From: Actinostola sp. cb2023 | Taxonomy: Eukaryota > Cnidaria > Anthozoa > Actiniaria > Actinostolidae | Length of the DNA: 64,000 nt | Assembly (NCBI GenBank): GCA_033675265.1 | Contig: JAUJYZ010001404.1 | Coordinates: 153,501-217,500, forward strand | Reading direction: 5' to 3' | Shown: piece by piece, positions 1 through 10,995 of the stretch | Position numbering within the stretch: position 1 is the first letter of the stretch | Layout of the letters: every line of letters begins with the position of its first letter | Position numbers and translations under genes: made by a program | Notes under the pieces: generated by a model | What the model saw: only the letters and a program-made list of their open reading frames with translations | What the model was told of the DNA's origin: nothing | Databases searched by the model: none

Positions 1-50
1 AGCATGAATGGTATTTAGTTTAGAAAAGAAAATAATGTGTTTATGCTAAT

Positions 51-480
51 TTGGCTCCTGTGTCAGGCCTTAATACACTTGAGCATTTTCCCATCCATTT
101 TCCCATCCATTTTCCCATCCATTGTCCCATCCATTGTCCATCCATCCACTTCATATTTGTAATATTCATTCACCGATCTATCTATCATCCCATCCTTCCT
201 TTTCTCCCTCAATCTACTAATACATCAATTAATCAAACCATCCATCCATCATTCATTTATTTTATTTTATTCATTCATCATTCATCCCTTCATCCATCCA
301 TTTGTCCATTCATTCATCTATTCATTCGTTCGTTCATTCATTCATCTATTCATTTCTTCATTCATTCACTTATTTATTTATTCATTTCTTCATAATCATC
401 ATCATTTATTAATTAATTCATCCATTCATGTATATTCCTTCCTTCATTCATTCGTTTAGTCTCTCGTCCTTTCATCTATC
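51..480. repeat. CATC/TTCA-type simple repeat
   Basis: Degenerate tetranucleotide tract (ccat, ttca, catt) on the plus strand. The open frame through it (Ile-His-Pro-Ser rich) is a by-product of the repeat. The same kind of tract recurs inside the lipase gene at 9893-10565. Confidence 0.85.
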
Positions 481-609
481 TTTCCCGCGATCAAGATAAC
501 TTGCAATTTACTCTAATAAAACTAGCAACGTTGTCTGATATTAGAGATTAGATATTTCTGTCTTCGAGTATCGTAAATCCCATCACGTCCCACTAGTACA
601 GCTAGAATT

Positions 610-772
610 TGTCATCAAATTTGCATATTGAGATTTCAATCCTCTATAACTCATAAACGCAAGGTTCAAATCACAAATTACTGAACTCACCAACTATTCA
701 GCATATATTGAATAGATTTTAAAAAACAATCTCATAGTTAGTTGCACTTTAAAGTCACCGAGATAAACCATC
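610..772. mobile_element. Half copy of an inverted-repeat element
   Basis: This stretch closely matches the right arm of the hairpin element at 39499-39962 (same gtcatcaaatttgcatatt start, same cataaacgcaaggttcaaa core, same end in ...gcactttaaa). The left arm is missing, so this is a solo arm of that MITE-like family. No coding capacity. Confidence 0.6.
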
Positions 773-825
773 ATTCACTTCAACAAGTAGTATATCAATA
801 AAACTTGCTAGAATAGCTAAAAAGC

Positions 826-1060
826 ATAAGAGCTTGCTAGAATAGTCTGGTGCATGCCTCACTGTAAGAGCTTGCTAGAATAGCCTGGTGCGTGCCTCAT
901 TCTAAGAGCTTGCTAGAATAGCCTGGTGCGTGCTTCACTGTAAGAGCTTGCTAGAATAGCCTGGTGCATGCCTCACTGTAAGAGCTTGCTAGAATAGCCT
1001 GGTGCGTGCCTCACTGTAAGAGCTTGCTAGAATAGCCTGGTGCTTGCCTCACTGTAAGAG
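826..1060. repeat. 38-bp minisatellite, about 6 units
   Basis: Tandem units built on taagagcttgctagaatag followed by cctggtgcgtgcctcactg. Units differ at one or two bases. No gene is visible between here and 1448. Confidence 0.9.
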
Positions 1061-1447
1061 GTTATTAGACGTGAAAAGGGATGAGTAGAATGTGCTAATT
1101 CCTAAGTAATCATAGGATGTTAGAATGGTCTATCAATAACGTAAATTGTAGCTAAAATAGCCACGCTGAACCTATCAATGCATTGAGATAAGACAGTTGG
1201 TACAGTCATCTCTTCTGTCTAGTTTTAATCAAATGAACTGCCGAATATAGCGCATTCTGCAACGGGAACTCCAATGGGAATCTGCATGGAGGGACCGACT
1301 GATCACGAGAGAGTCGACCCAGATATTTACTGTCAAACTGCTTGTTTACAATTGTAGACAGCGCGTACGTCGCACAGCACTATGTAACTTTCGACAAAAC
1401 TATTCGCTCGGTTCATGACGATCGCTCGAGACGTACTGCAGTATTGT

Positions 1448-2816
1448 GAATGCATTAAATGTCGTCTTACTGTAAAGCTCCTTTTAATTATATCCCTGGG
1501 CCTGCAGTGATTGGCTATGCAGTAGTGTGAATGCATTAAATGTCGTCTTACTGTAAAACTCTTTTTAATTATATCCCTGGGTCTGCAGTGATTGGCTATG
1601 CAGTAGTGTGAATGCATTAAATGTCGTCTTACTGTAAAACTCTTTTTAATTATATCCCTGGGTCTGCAGTGATTGGCTATGCAGTAGTGTGAATGCATTA
1701 AATGTCGTCTTACTGTAAAACTCTTTTTAATTATATCCCTGGGTCTGCAGTGATTGGCTATGCAGTAGTGTGAATGCATTAAATGTCGTCTTACTGTAAA
1801 ACTCTTTTTAATTATATCCCTGGGCCCGCAGTGATTGGCTATGCAGTAGTGTGAATGCATTAAATGTCGTCTTACTGTAAAACTCTTTTTAATTATATCC
1901 CTGGGTCTGCAGTGATTGGCTATGCAGTAGTGTGAATGCATTAAATGTCGTCTTACTGTAAAGCTCTTTTTAATTATATCCCTGGGCCCGCAGTGATTGG
2001 CTATGCAGTAGTGTGAATGCATTAAATGTCGTCTTACTGTAAAAAACTCTTTTTAATTATATCCCTGGGTCTGCAGTGATTGGCTATGCAGTAGTGTGAA
2101 TGCATTAAATGTCGTCTTACTGTAAAGCTCTTTTTAATATAATTCCCTGGGCCCGCAGTGATTGGCTATGCAGTAGTGTGAATGCATTAAATGTCGTCTT
2201 ACTGTAAAACTCTTTTTAATTATATCCCTGGGCCCGCAGTGATTGGCTATGCAGTAGTGTGAATGCATTAAATGTCGTCTTACTGTAAAACTCTTTTTAA
2301 TTATATCCCTGGGTCCCCTGCAGTGATTGGCTATGCAGTAGTGTGAATGCATTAAATGTCGTCTTACTGTAAAACTCTTTTTAATTATATCCCTGGGTCT
2401 GCAGTGATTGGCTATGCAGTAGTGTGAATGCATTAAATGTCGTCTTACTGTAAAACTCTTTTTAATTATATCCCTGGGTCTGCAGTGATTGGCTATGCAG
2501 TAGTGTGAATGCATTAAATGTCGTCTTACTGTAAAACTCTTTTTAATTATATCCCTGGGTCTGCAGTGATTGGCTATGCAGTAGTGTGAATGCATTAAAT
2601 GTCGTCTTACTGTAAAGCTCTTTTTAATTATATCCCTGGGCCTGCAGTGATTGGCTATGCAGTAGTGTGAATGCATTAAATGTCGTCTTACTGTAAAAAC
2701 TCTTTTTAATTATATCCCTGGGTCTGCAGTGATTGGCTATGCAGTAGTGTGAATGCATTAAATGTCGTCTTACTATAAAACTCTTTTTAATTATATCCCT
2801 GGGTCTGCAGTGATGG
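1448..2816. repeat. 81-bp satellite, about 17 units
   Basis: Highly homogeneous 81-bp units containing ctgcagtgattggctatgca and gtgtgaatgcattaaatgtc. Each unit has a CCAAT box on the minus strand (attgg on plus) and a PstI-type ctgcag. Because 81 is 27 codons, the minus strand stays open for 180-230 residues as a repeated 27-residue peptide; small indels break that frame at 2041 and near 2135. I treat it as non-coding satellite. Confidence 0.95.
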
Positions 2817-3084
2817 CTGGCTTTGCGGTCACCCTGCCTGCTATTTAGTTGTTCTTTATCCCTTGTTATGATTTTTTTTGACGAAGTTAATCAAATAAGA
2901 TAAATGTTTACCGCTTTTAAGATAGCAACTGAAACTGACGTTCATAGCCTCCCATCTTCTCCCATCCTCTTCTTCAATGTGGGAGTGGGGTGTGGTCAGT
3001 CCATGTAAAAACTAGTATTATACTCACTTTGCAGTGATTGTTGATGTTATACGCATTAAATTTTTATATAACACAGGTTCCTCC

Positions 3085-4100
3085 CCGAATCAGCGCTGCA
3101 CCAGAGAAATATGATTGACAACAACCGCAGTTATGAACTTATGGTGAGTACAGGGGAATAGTGAGGACTTATTGAACGGGATTGTTAAAGTTTTTCCTTA
3201 AACGTAATCGCTGGCTTTTGGTCACCCTGTCGACGGTGCGCCTAATACGTGAGGTGCGTCTTATACGCGAGGAAATATTTGACAATAACTCAATCGTAAT
3301 GGTTTATTTTATGAACATTGTAACTTACAATACAATGAAATAACATCTCGTGTATATTCGAACAAGTCATTATTTACAATATATTTTTTCTATCGATAGA
3401 AATGCAGCCAATCAAATATATGTGTACAAAAAACAATCACAGAGAAATTTATTTATAAGAACGACCATTATTATTATTATTATTATTAGGGAGGGGAATA
3501 TAATCATATTCACGTTTTTGAAATCACTAGTAAATCCTGCAATCTGATTGGCTAAAAATGGTGCGATTAAATCATTAATTGCACTATTTTGGATCATTAA
3601 TTGCACCAATTTTTTTATTTTTTTTATTTTCGCACATAAAACTCTGTATTTTATTAATTTTAAACGATTCTTTATAAAAAGTAATTTGTAATTTAGAATG
3701 AAAGAGTTGTATTTTAGGCATCAAAATTATTCTTATTATTGCAACTTACCACCTAAATATAACGAGTGTATTTGAAAAGATTTCAAAATGAATATGATTA
3801 ATAGGTAATTGAACTTCGTGTCGTGCAATTTTGGTCTGAAATCATACTCGTGATAACAAATTGCACTCCCGCTACGCGGTCGTGCAATTTTGTAATCACT
3901 CGTATGATTTCAGACCAAATTGCACTCCACTCAGTTCTATTACCATTACTTATTATTATTATTATTATTTATTATTATTATTATTATTTTATTCATCAAG
4001 GAACTAAGACTCTAGCCCCCCTTAATACCATATTCAGTAATATCTCTATAAAACTAGCGGTTAAACTGGGACTAACGTCGGAAACATCAGTAGATTGAGT
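3085..4100 (+). repeat. Dispersed repeat, copy 1
   Basis: Three blocks here recur in the same order at 5205-6100: gcaccagagaaatatgattg near 3100, gcgcctaatacgtgaggtgc near 3240-3420, and aaaactagcggttaaactgg near 4045. Copy 1 lacks the 403-bp hairpin found in copy 2 but carries its own insertions between about 3535 and 3990. The cgcctaatacgtgaggtgcg motif looks like a DNA-transposon end, but no transposase is present. Confidence 0.7.
3823..3925. mobile_element. Short hairpin insertion
   Basis: Inverted repeat of about 45-bp arms: gtgcaattttggtctgaaat on the left is mirrored by atttcagaccaaattgcac on the right. It lies in the part of copy 1 that copy 2 lacks, so it looks like a MITE insertion. 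A CCAAT-type attggct at 3546 may belong to a related neighbour. Confidence 0.6.
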
Positions 4101-4245
4101 CGAAAAGTTTTTTTTAACATATTTTTGTTCTGATTCTTAAAAGTTATTTTAAACTCAAAATCTACAAATGTTGATCTCGAAAAACGAAGGAAAAGAAAAG
4201 AAGAAGAAAAAAACGGTAAAAAAAAAACACGTTGGGAAAAAGTTC

Positions 4246-4322
4246 GTGTCCACGGAGAGTCGAACCCTGGGTCACTGGCGTCGAGGTCCAGCGTATTTCC
4301 AGAGGACTACGTTAGTCAAGAA
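4246..4322 (-). tRNA. tRNA-like sequence (pseudogene or SINE head)
   Basis: On the minus strand there is a B-box-like gggttcgactct downstream of an arm that can fold as ctgg/ccag around a loop with TCG at the anticodon position, and a weak A-box-like gtagtcctctgg. The conserved T before the anticodon is C and the arm has a mismatch. I read it as a decayed tRNA or tRNA-derived SINE, not a working tRNA gene. A covariance-model search would decide. Confidence 0.25.
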
Positions 4323-4619
4323 ATTTCCATAACAATAACCGCTACACGATAGACTACTAAATTTACCCTCGAAAACAATCGGAAGTACAGATAGCTTGAA
4401 GTGGTAAGGGGCAGTCATTTAGGACTAGGATACGACTGTTCCCTCCCTCTTTGACTACTTCGCTGATTGTGTACTACCCGATAGCGCGGATGAGGCTGAA
4501 ATCTTCGTCCTATACGTAACATACGGTGACTCAGCATTTAAGTCTGGGTGTATGGTCGATTTTTAGTATTTTGCATAAAATGCAGCTAATTATCGCTGGT
4601 TCATCAAGTCACAGTCCCA

Positions 4620-5010
4620 TCGACTTTTTTTTTGTTTGTTTCCGTTCGTTTCTTCTTTGGTAATGTTTATTTTTAAACTTTTTTTGTTTGTTTTAGTTTC
4701 TGTTTTTATTTCGATAGAGTTAATTTTTAAATTGTTTTTTTTTCTTTTGATTTCTTTTTTTATTTCGATATAATTTTTCCTTTCTTTCTTTTGGTTTGTT
4801 TATTTTTTCTATAAAGTTTAGTTTTAAATTAATTTTTTTTTTTTAGTTTCTGATATTTTTTCGATCGAGTTTATTTTTAAATTATTTTTATTCTTTTAGT
4901 TTCTGTTTTTATTTCGATATAATTGTTTTTTTTCTTTTGGTTTGTTTACGATAGAGTTTAGTTTTATTTATTTTTTGATTTCTGTTTCTTTTTTTCGATA
5001 GAGTTTATTC
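4620..5010. repeat. T-rich low-complexity tract
   Basis: About 390 bases of T-rich sequence with a loose repeated phrase like tttcgatagagttta. No coding frame or RNA feature seen. Confidence 0.7.
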
Positions 5011-5204
5011 TTAAACAAGACGCTCAATGAGCGTACACTCGGGCATTGAGAATGAGAATGAGAGTTGCGTGACGAGGGAGACTAGTGTGTCGGTGAGCAT
5101 AGATCACGGGCAACAGGTCACGTAGAGTCAGTATTTTTGGTAATATTTGTATTTTCCGTATCGCTTAAAAGCTCTCCGAAGCTCTGTTATTGTCTGTGTG
5201 GGAA

Positions 5205-6100
5205 TCCCACCTGCACCGGAGAAATATGATTGACAGCAACTGCAATAGGCGACTTGCACTAAGAGGTCACGTGACCCCAACACCCTTAAATCGAACAGCA
5301 GTGTCAAAATAAATTCCAGAAATGAAAAGAGAAGCTCGAAATTAGTAAAAGGGCGAAGTTTCAGCGGATAATGTCTGACACAGGAGAAATGACATTAAAA
5401 ATAAAATTCATCGTTTTCTAAGATTTTGTTTGGAAAGTGCATTGCCATCCAATGCATTTTCCAAACAAAATCTTAGAAAAGATCCATTTTATTTATTTTT
5501 GTCATTTCTCCTGTGTCAAACATTATGCGCTGAAACTTCGCCCTTTTACTAATTTCGAGCTGCTCTTTTCATTTCTGGAATTTATTTTGACACTGCTGTT
5601 CGATTTAAGGGTGTTGGGGTCACGTGACCTCTTAGTGCAAGTCGCCTATTACGAACTTCTGGTGAGTCCAGGGAGGGGAATAGTGAGGGCTTTATTTTAT
5701 GAATGGGATTTTAACGTTTTCCCCCTAAAGGTAATCGCTGTTTTTGATTCGAGGGTGCGCCTAATACGTGAGGTGCGTCTTATACGCGAGGAAATATTTG
5801 ACAATAACTCAAACGTAATGGTTTATTTTATGAACATTGTAACTTACAATACAATGAAATAACATCTCGTGTATATTCGAACAAGTCATTATTTACAATA
5901 TATTTTCTATATACAAATATTATTCGATAGAAATGCAGCCAGGCATACATTTAAATATCTGTGTACAAAAAAACACAATCACTTTGATTTATAGTCATAA
6001 AGGAACTAAGAGTCTAGTCCCTCCCTTAATACCATATTAATATTTCTATAAAACTAGCGGTTAAACTGGGACTAACGTCCGAAATATCGGGAAATTGAGT
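5205..6100 (+). repeat. Dispersed repeat, copy 2
   Basis: Second copy of the segment at 3085-4100, about 2.1 kb away in the same orientation. It is interrupted by the 403-bp hairpin at 5246-5648. The long plus-strand open frame at 5437-5862 runs through hairpin and flank and is not a gene. Confidence 0.7.
5246..5648. mobile_element. 403-bp near-perfect hairpin element
   Basis: The two arms, about 198 bp each, are near-perfect inverted copies with a loop of only a few bases near 5447. Ends are taggcgacttgcactaagag and its mirror. The matching site in the other copy of the host repeat (near 3130) lacks the element, so it is an insertion or a later snap-back duplication. Its arm shares the phrase aaattagtaaaa followed by gaagttt with the hairpins at 40411 and 48490. 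Confidence 0.8.
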
Positions 6101-6168
6101 GCTTTTTACAGTGTTTCATTCTACACATTTTTCTTTACTCAATCATAACAATTGATGAAATTAAAAAC

Positions 6169-6365
6169 AAGGTCATTAATTCAGGGGGGCATGGTACAGG
6201 GGACTACATAAGGCTATGGGGGGAGGGGTCAACAGCATATTCAGTACACCAGCCTACCCCCTGTGTGTAACTAATGACTATACAAGGTCATCAATTCAGG
6301 GGGGGCATGGTACAGGGGGCTACATAGGGCGATGGGGGGGGAGGGGTCAGTAATATTCTCAGTAT
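6169..6365. repeat. Direct duplication, about 114 bp
   Basis: The phrase aaggtcattaattcaggggg, followed by gcatggtacagggg and a G-rich run, occurs at about 6169 and again at about 6283. Confidence 0.75.
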
Positions 6366-6408
6366 ACTGCACTAAATGCAAGAACTGTTAAAAACTGAAG
6401 TTTTAGAA

Positions 6409-6724
6409 TACACCTATTTCAAAAAAGGTTGTCAAGGACACCAGTCCATAGGCAATAGGTTATACGTCATTCCAAGACCGAACTGCATTATGGTAACAGC
6501 TTGAATCAGCTAAAAAGGTATGTAAGGCTGTATGATATCGTACCTATTTCTATTTCAACATACAAATACAAATTTTGAAATGTTTCTGGCATATATAGCC
6601 ATTCAAGTTGTTACCATAATGCAATTCGGTCTTAAAGGAACTACCTATAACCTATCGCCTATGGACTATAACCTATCGCCTATGGACTGCTGTCCTTGAC
6701 AACCTTTTTTGACATAGAGATGTA
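6409..6724. mobile_element. MITE (tacacctatttc family), copy 1
   Basis: Terminal inverted repeat tacacctatttcaaaaaagg with extended arms (accgaactgcattatggtaa / ttaccataatgcaattcggt). The right terminus is mutated. A longer copy with intact ends is at 18754-19165. Terminal TA suggests Tc1/mariner-type mobilisation, by inference. Confidence 0.75.
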
Positions 6725-6832
6725 GTTGGCTAAGCATCTAATATGGCTGTGTATTTTTACGAGTCATTTGGTATTTTGGCGTGCCTTTAGGCGAGCAAAA
6801 ATACATGACGCTTAGCCGACTAATAAGTTGTT

Positions 6833-7085
6833 TATTATATTTTTTTGTCAAAGAAACTAGCTATTCTGGTGAAAGAAAAACAACAAATTACAGTGAAATC
6901 TCTGTACGAGCACACTAGCCAAAACTATAGAATTCTTGCACACTGATTGGCTAATTTTCATCACACAATTCTGCATGGTTGATTGGAAAGCCAATTTGAA
7001 GTAACTACCCAAAATACGGTCCCATTTTTGTGTGTTCTTATGCATATTTTGTGCGTTCTTTGACAAAAAATATAATAAATTTGAA
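6833..7085. mobile_element. Inverted-repeat element
   Basis: Arms tattatatttttttgtcaaa and tttgacaaaaaatataata about 200 bp apart, enclosing attggctaat-type CCAAT motifs. Small non-autonomous element; no transposase frame. Confidence 0.5.
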
Positions 7086-7099
7086 TATTTATAGATTTG

Positions 7100-8080
7100 A
7101 AAACCCATTGAGTTGATCCAATAATAGTTATTAATAATTATTGTTTAATCCTGCTTTACACTTGTGACATAATCATAAACAACATTACGCAGACTCAGCT
7201 AGTCAGCATTTATGCAATAGGTGTGAGCAAAGACAAGCACCGTTAATGAGCAATGCATTACTGAGTCTGCATTATGTTGCATGTGTTTTAATGTCGCTTA
7301 TGTGCGCATGTATTTTAATGTGTGCAGTTACTAAAGATATCCAGCCACACATTTCACATACATGTCATTAACTAACACCAGTAGGTTTGTCTGTCTGGTC
7401 TGAAGACCTAGTCTGACTTGTCAACAAGTCAGGTCATTAATAAACAATATCGGCCATAATTTAAAATTAACCAAATGTTTCGCACTCTAACCACTCTATA
7501 CTGTTGTAAATATGTGCATTTGAAATCAAAGCATGGTTCCTGTTTGTTTAGTGTGTCTGTCATCAGTTCTAATCATATAATGTACATGCACATGTACCGT
7601 ACATTATACATGTCACGTTTATGCTTGTTTGTCGTTACATGGATGTGTCAGGAACCCTGCAACTAATATTTCTTGGCCCGCAAATGTTTTATGGTTGAAG
7701 AGAACACTATATAATACAATCACTGTCTCTTTCTTCTTATTATTATTCTAATAGTAAGGTCAACATACTTAATAATAATGAATAATAACAATATATATAA
7801 TACAGCACACTATTCTAAAGTTCCAATGCGCTTAATAAACACAATTCTAGTCAATCAAAATATGAATATCAAAATATATTAAATCTAAAATCGAAACATT
7901 TGGTTCGATATATCAAAATCTAAAAAAATATAGCCAGGAAATCAATAACCCTGCTAATTAATGACATGTGGTTCATTATAGTTGGGTTCACGCTAGCCGG
8001 CAGCGTATGTGTGCCTTATCCCAAGAATCTCTCACATATCTGTCCATTATGGCAATATCTACATACTGTTGAACTTCCAG
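7100..8080. other. AT-rich intergenic DNA
   Basis: No exon, RNA or clear element could be supported. There is an imperfect inverted repeat at about 7181-7278 (acgcagactcag / ctgagtctgcat) and scattered AT microsatellites near 7735-7760. Confidence 0.5.
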
Positions 8081-8083
8081 TTG

Positions 8084-8271
8084 CGACCACCTCTCATATG
8101 CGACCGCCTCTCGTAAGCGACCGCCTCTCGTAAGCGACCGCCTCTCGTAAGCGACCACCTCTCGTAAGCAACCACCTCTCGTAAGCAACCACCTCTCATA
8201 AGCGACCGCCTCTCGTAAGCGACCACAAAGCTTGATATGTTGGGTGGTCGCTTACAGGAGGTTCGACTGCA
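8084..8271. mobile_element. DNA-transposon end expanded as a 17-bp tandem repeat
   Basis: About nine 17-bp units of the form ctcgtaagcgaccacct, followed by an inverted match (gtggtcgcttacaggaggtt) ending in cgactgca. This has the look of the pogo/Tigger-like terminal repeats common in invertebrate genomes. It lies just downstream of the lipase stop codon. Confidence 0.6.
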
Positions 8272-8329
8272 CATATATACACAAATGTACTCAGGCTACC
8301 TTATGGCTATAAGTACTCTCTATTGATAT

Positions 8330-10964
8330 CTACATATCCTCACCAGCATCACTGATAGACTCAACGTCTGTCTCATACCCCTCAAGAATAATATAGTCCT
8401 CAGAGTTACTCTTTGGTAGAAACATAGGGGTACTAGAATGGCATGCCCCGCCCTCTGACTCCCATTGGCCCAGCGTTGCCTGTAACTGTTCCTCAGACAA
8501 GGTATGTACCATACTGAATGACATGTGAAGACTATGATCACACAAGTCATACTCTAACTCGTTGCTGCTAGAACTCTCATCATGGATGACTTCAATGTCA
8601 CTGTTTTCCATGGCAGATTCACTGGATGACGGTGAGCATGCTACGACTGTCGTACGCTCGTGGTGAGACTGTGTTTCTAGTTGCCATTTCTGCACGAGTT
8701 CATGAGATGCTGTAATACAATATTGACGCAAGTGAGTATGTGTATTGTGCTTGTGCTTACAGTATAGAGTCATTTTCATATGATTGGGAAAGTTACCGCA
8801 CCATCACCGCACAGCACCTTGCTGTATTGAAAGAGATGCATCTGCACGTTTTTTGATTGGTTCAGAAAGAAAGCCAATTTGAGTGTCACAGTACCGTAGG
8901 TTTCCCACTCATACGAAAAAGACTGTAAGTTATGGTACCATGCCGTATTGAAAGAGTTTGATTGAAAGAGATGCATCCGCACGCTTTTTGATTGGTTCAG
9001 AAAGGAAGCCATTTGAGTGTCACGGTACCGTAGGTTTCCCACTCATTGGACATTAATGTCATTGACAGTGCCGTATTGAGAGTTATTCATTACAACATGT
9101 ACCTTCTTGTATTTGTGCTTGTGTTATGGTGAATGGCTTCTGTTTTTGTCCTGCTACCACTATTGGATATCTCCTGTAAACAAAACAAACTTTATTAAGT
9201 TCATCCACGCTTTTTTTTTCAATTCATTCCATTTTTTCATTCAGATTTCGCTTTTTTTTCTATTCAGTTTTTCATTTCTTGAAAAGGATGTGTAACAGCT
9301 TTTGGCAACTTTGCAGTATAAATTTGGAGTAATAACTGTACGGCACATATTAGAGTCACTTCCATATGAGTGGGAAGTAGATATGGTACGATTCATTCCG
9401 TGTCTGTACTGTGTCCAACCATTCTGCTGTGATTGGCTTTGATGGTGAATGGCTTTTGTGCACTGTGATTGGTTGAATGTCTTTGAGTTCATTCCGTACC
9501 GTGACAGTTTCCAACTCTGTTTCCACAGGTTTTCCACTCATACAAAAAGTACTCAGAGTGGGGAAGTAGATATGGTACGGTTCATTGTACTGCTGTGATT
9601 GTTGAATGTCTTTGATTCCGTACCGTCACCCTAACTCTATGCTGCAGGTTTTCCACTCATACAAAAAGTACTCAGTTGTGTTGTACCTGTGATGTACTTG
9701 ATGTTTATCCTTGGTGTGTGTATCATGACATATATCATGGCCAGCAAGTGGTCCATAAACTCAATGCCTGTTTTCTCTATCACTGGTAAGTATTCTACGA
9801 TCCTGTGGAAATAAAATACATGACAGATTAGATTATAGTTATCACATCAATGCATTCTCTCACTCACCCATGTCCATCTCTCTATTCATAATAATAATAA
9901 TAATAATATTCATCCATCCATCCATCTTTTCATCCATCCATCCATCCATCCCATCCATCCATCATTCCATCCTTTATCCATTTCATCCATCTTTTCATCA
10001 TCCATCCATCATCCATCCATCCATCCATTCATTCATCCATCCATTAATTCCATCATCCATCATTTTTCATCCATCCATCCATCCATCCATCCATTCATTC
10101 ATCCATCTTTTCATCCATCCATCATTCCATCCATCCATCCATCCTTTCATTCATCATCCATTCATTCATCCATCCATTTCATCATCATCATCCTTTTCAT
10201 CCCATTCCATCCATCCATCCCATTCCATTCATTCATCATCCATCCATCCATTCATCCTTTCACCCATCCATCATTCCATCCATCCTTTCATCCATCCATC
10301 CATCCTTTCACCCATCCATCATTCCATCCATTCATCCTTCCATTCATTCATCCTTTCATCCATCCATCCTTTCACCCATCCTTTCATTCATTCATCCATC
10401 CATCCATTCATTCATCCTTTCCCATCCATCCTTTCCACCCATCCTTTCCATCCATTTCATTCCATCCATCCATCCATCCATCCATCCATCCATCCATCCA
10501 TCCATCCATCCATCCATCCATCCATCCATCCATCCATCCTTCCATCCATCCATCCATCCTTTCATCTATTTACATTGTAATTTAGTACTACTATATTGTT
10601 TATAAACTACTTACGCATGGGCCATATTAGTAATCTGTCGTACAGACAGTACACAGGGTTTAGCAGCCACTTTAAACACCCACATGGCTTTACGTATAAA
10701 GTAACAAGACCACAGTTCTGCCTCTGAAATACCTTGATGTGTTTGATCTAACACTGAAAATAACACAATGAAAACTGATCAACAAATCAATCAATAAACA
10801 ATTCCACTACCTAGTTCAGGGCTAAAATGTATTTGTAACAAGGTTGATCCAGATTCTGGTTGGGGTTTTTCTATTACAAAACAATAATATACCTCTTATT
10901 AACCGAGCGCGAGGTTGTAAATTGTAAAGTGAACATTTCATTAATAATAAAATAAACATCATTG

Positions 10965-10995
<31 letters not shown>

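Noticed and set aside
1333..2676. Minus-strand frames of 229 and 180 codons that look like a Cys/His repeat protein.
   Set aside because: Direct product of the 81-bp satellite; the frame breaks at small indels and the flanks are not protein-like. Kept only as a finding.
1448..2816. CRISPR-like array.
   Set aside because: The repeats are adjacent without unique spacers, and the window is clearly eukaryotic. The same holds for the other arrays.
5437..5862. 141-codon plus-strand frame.
   Set aside because: It runs out of the arm of the hairpin at 5246-5648 into flanking repeat; no motif and no codon bias.
9107..9175. Candidate extra lipase exon with good splice signals (acag|gagatatcc ... aag|gtacatg on the minus strand).
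   Set aside because: Joined in the phase required by exon 9802-9687 it gives a stop (TAG) after four codons, whereas splicing straight to 8709 keeps frame.
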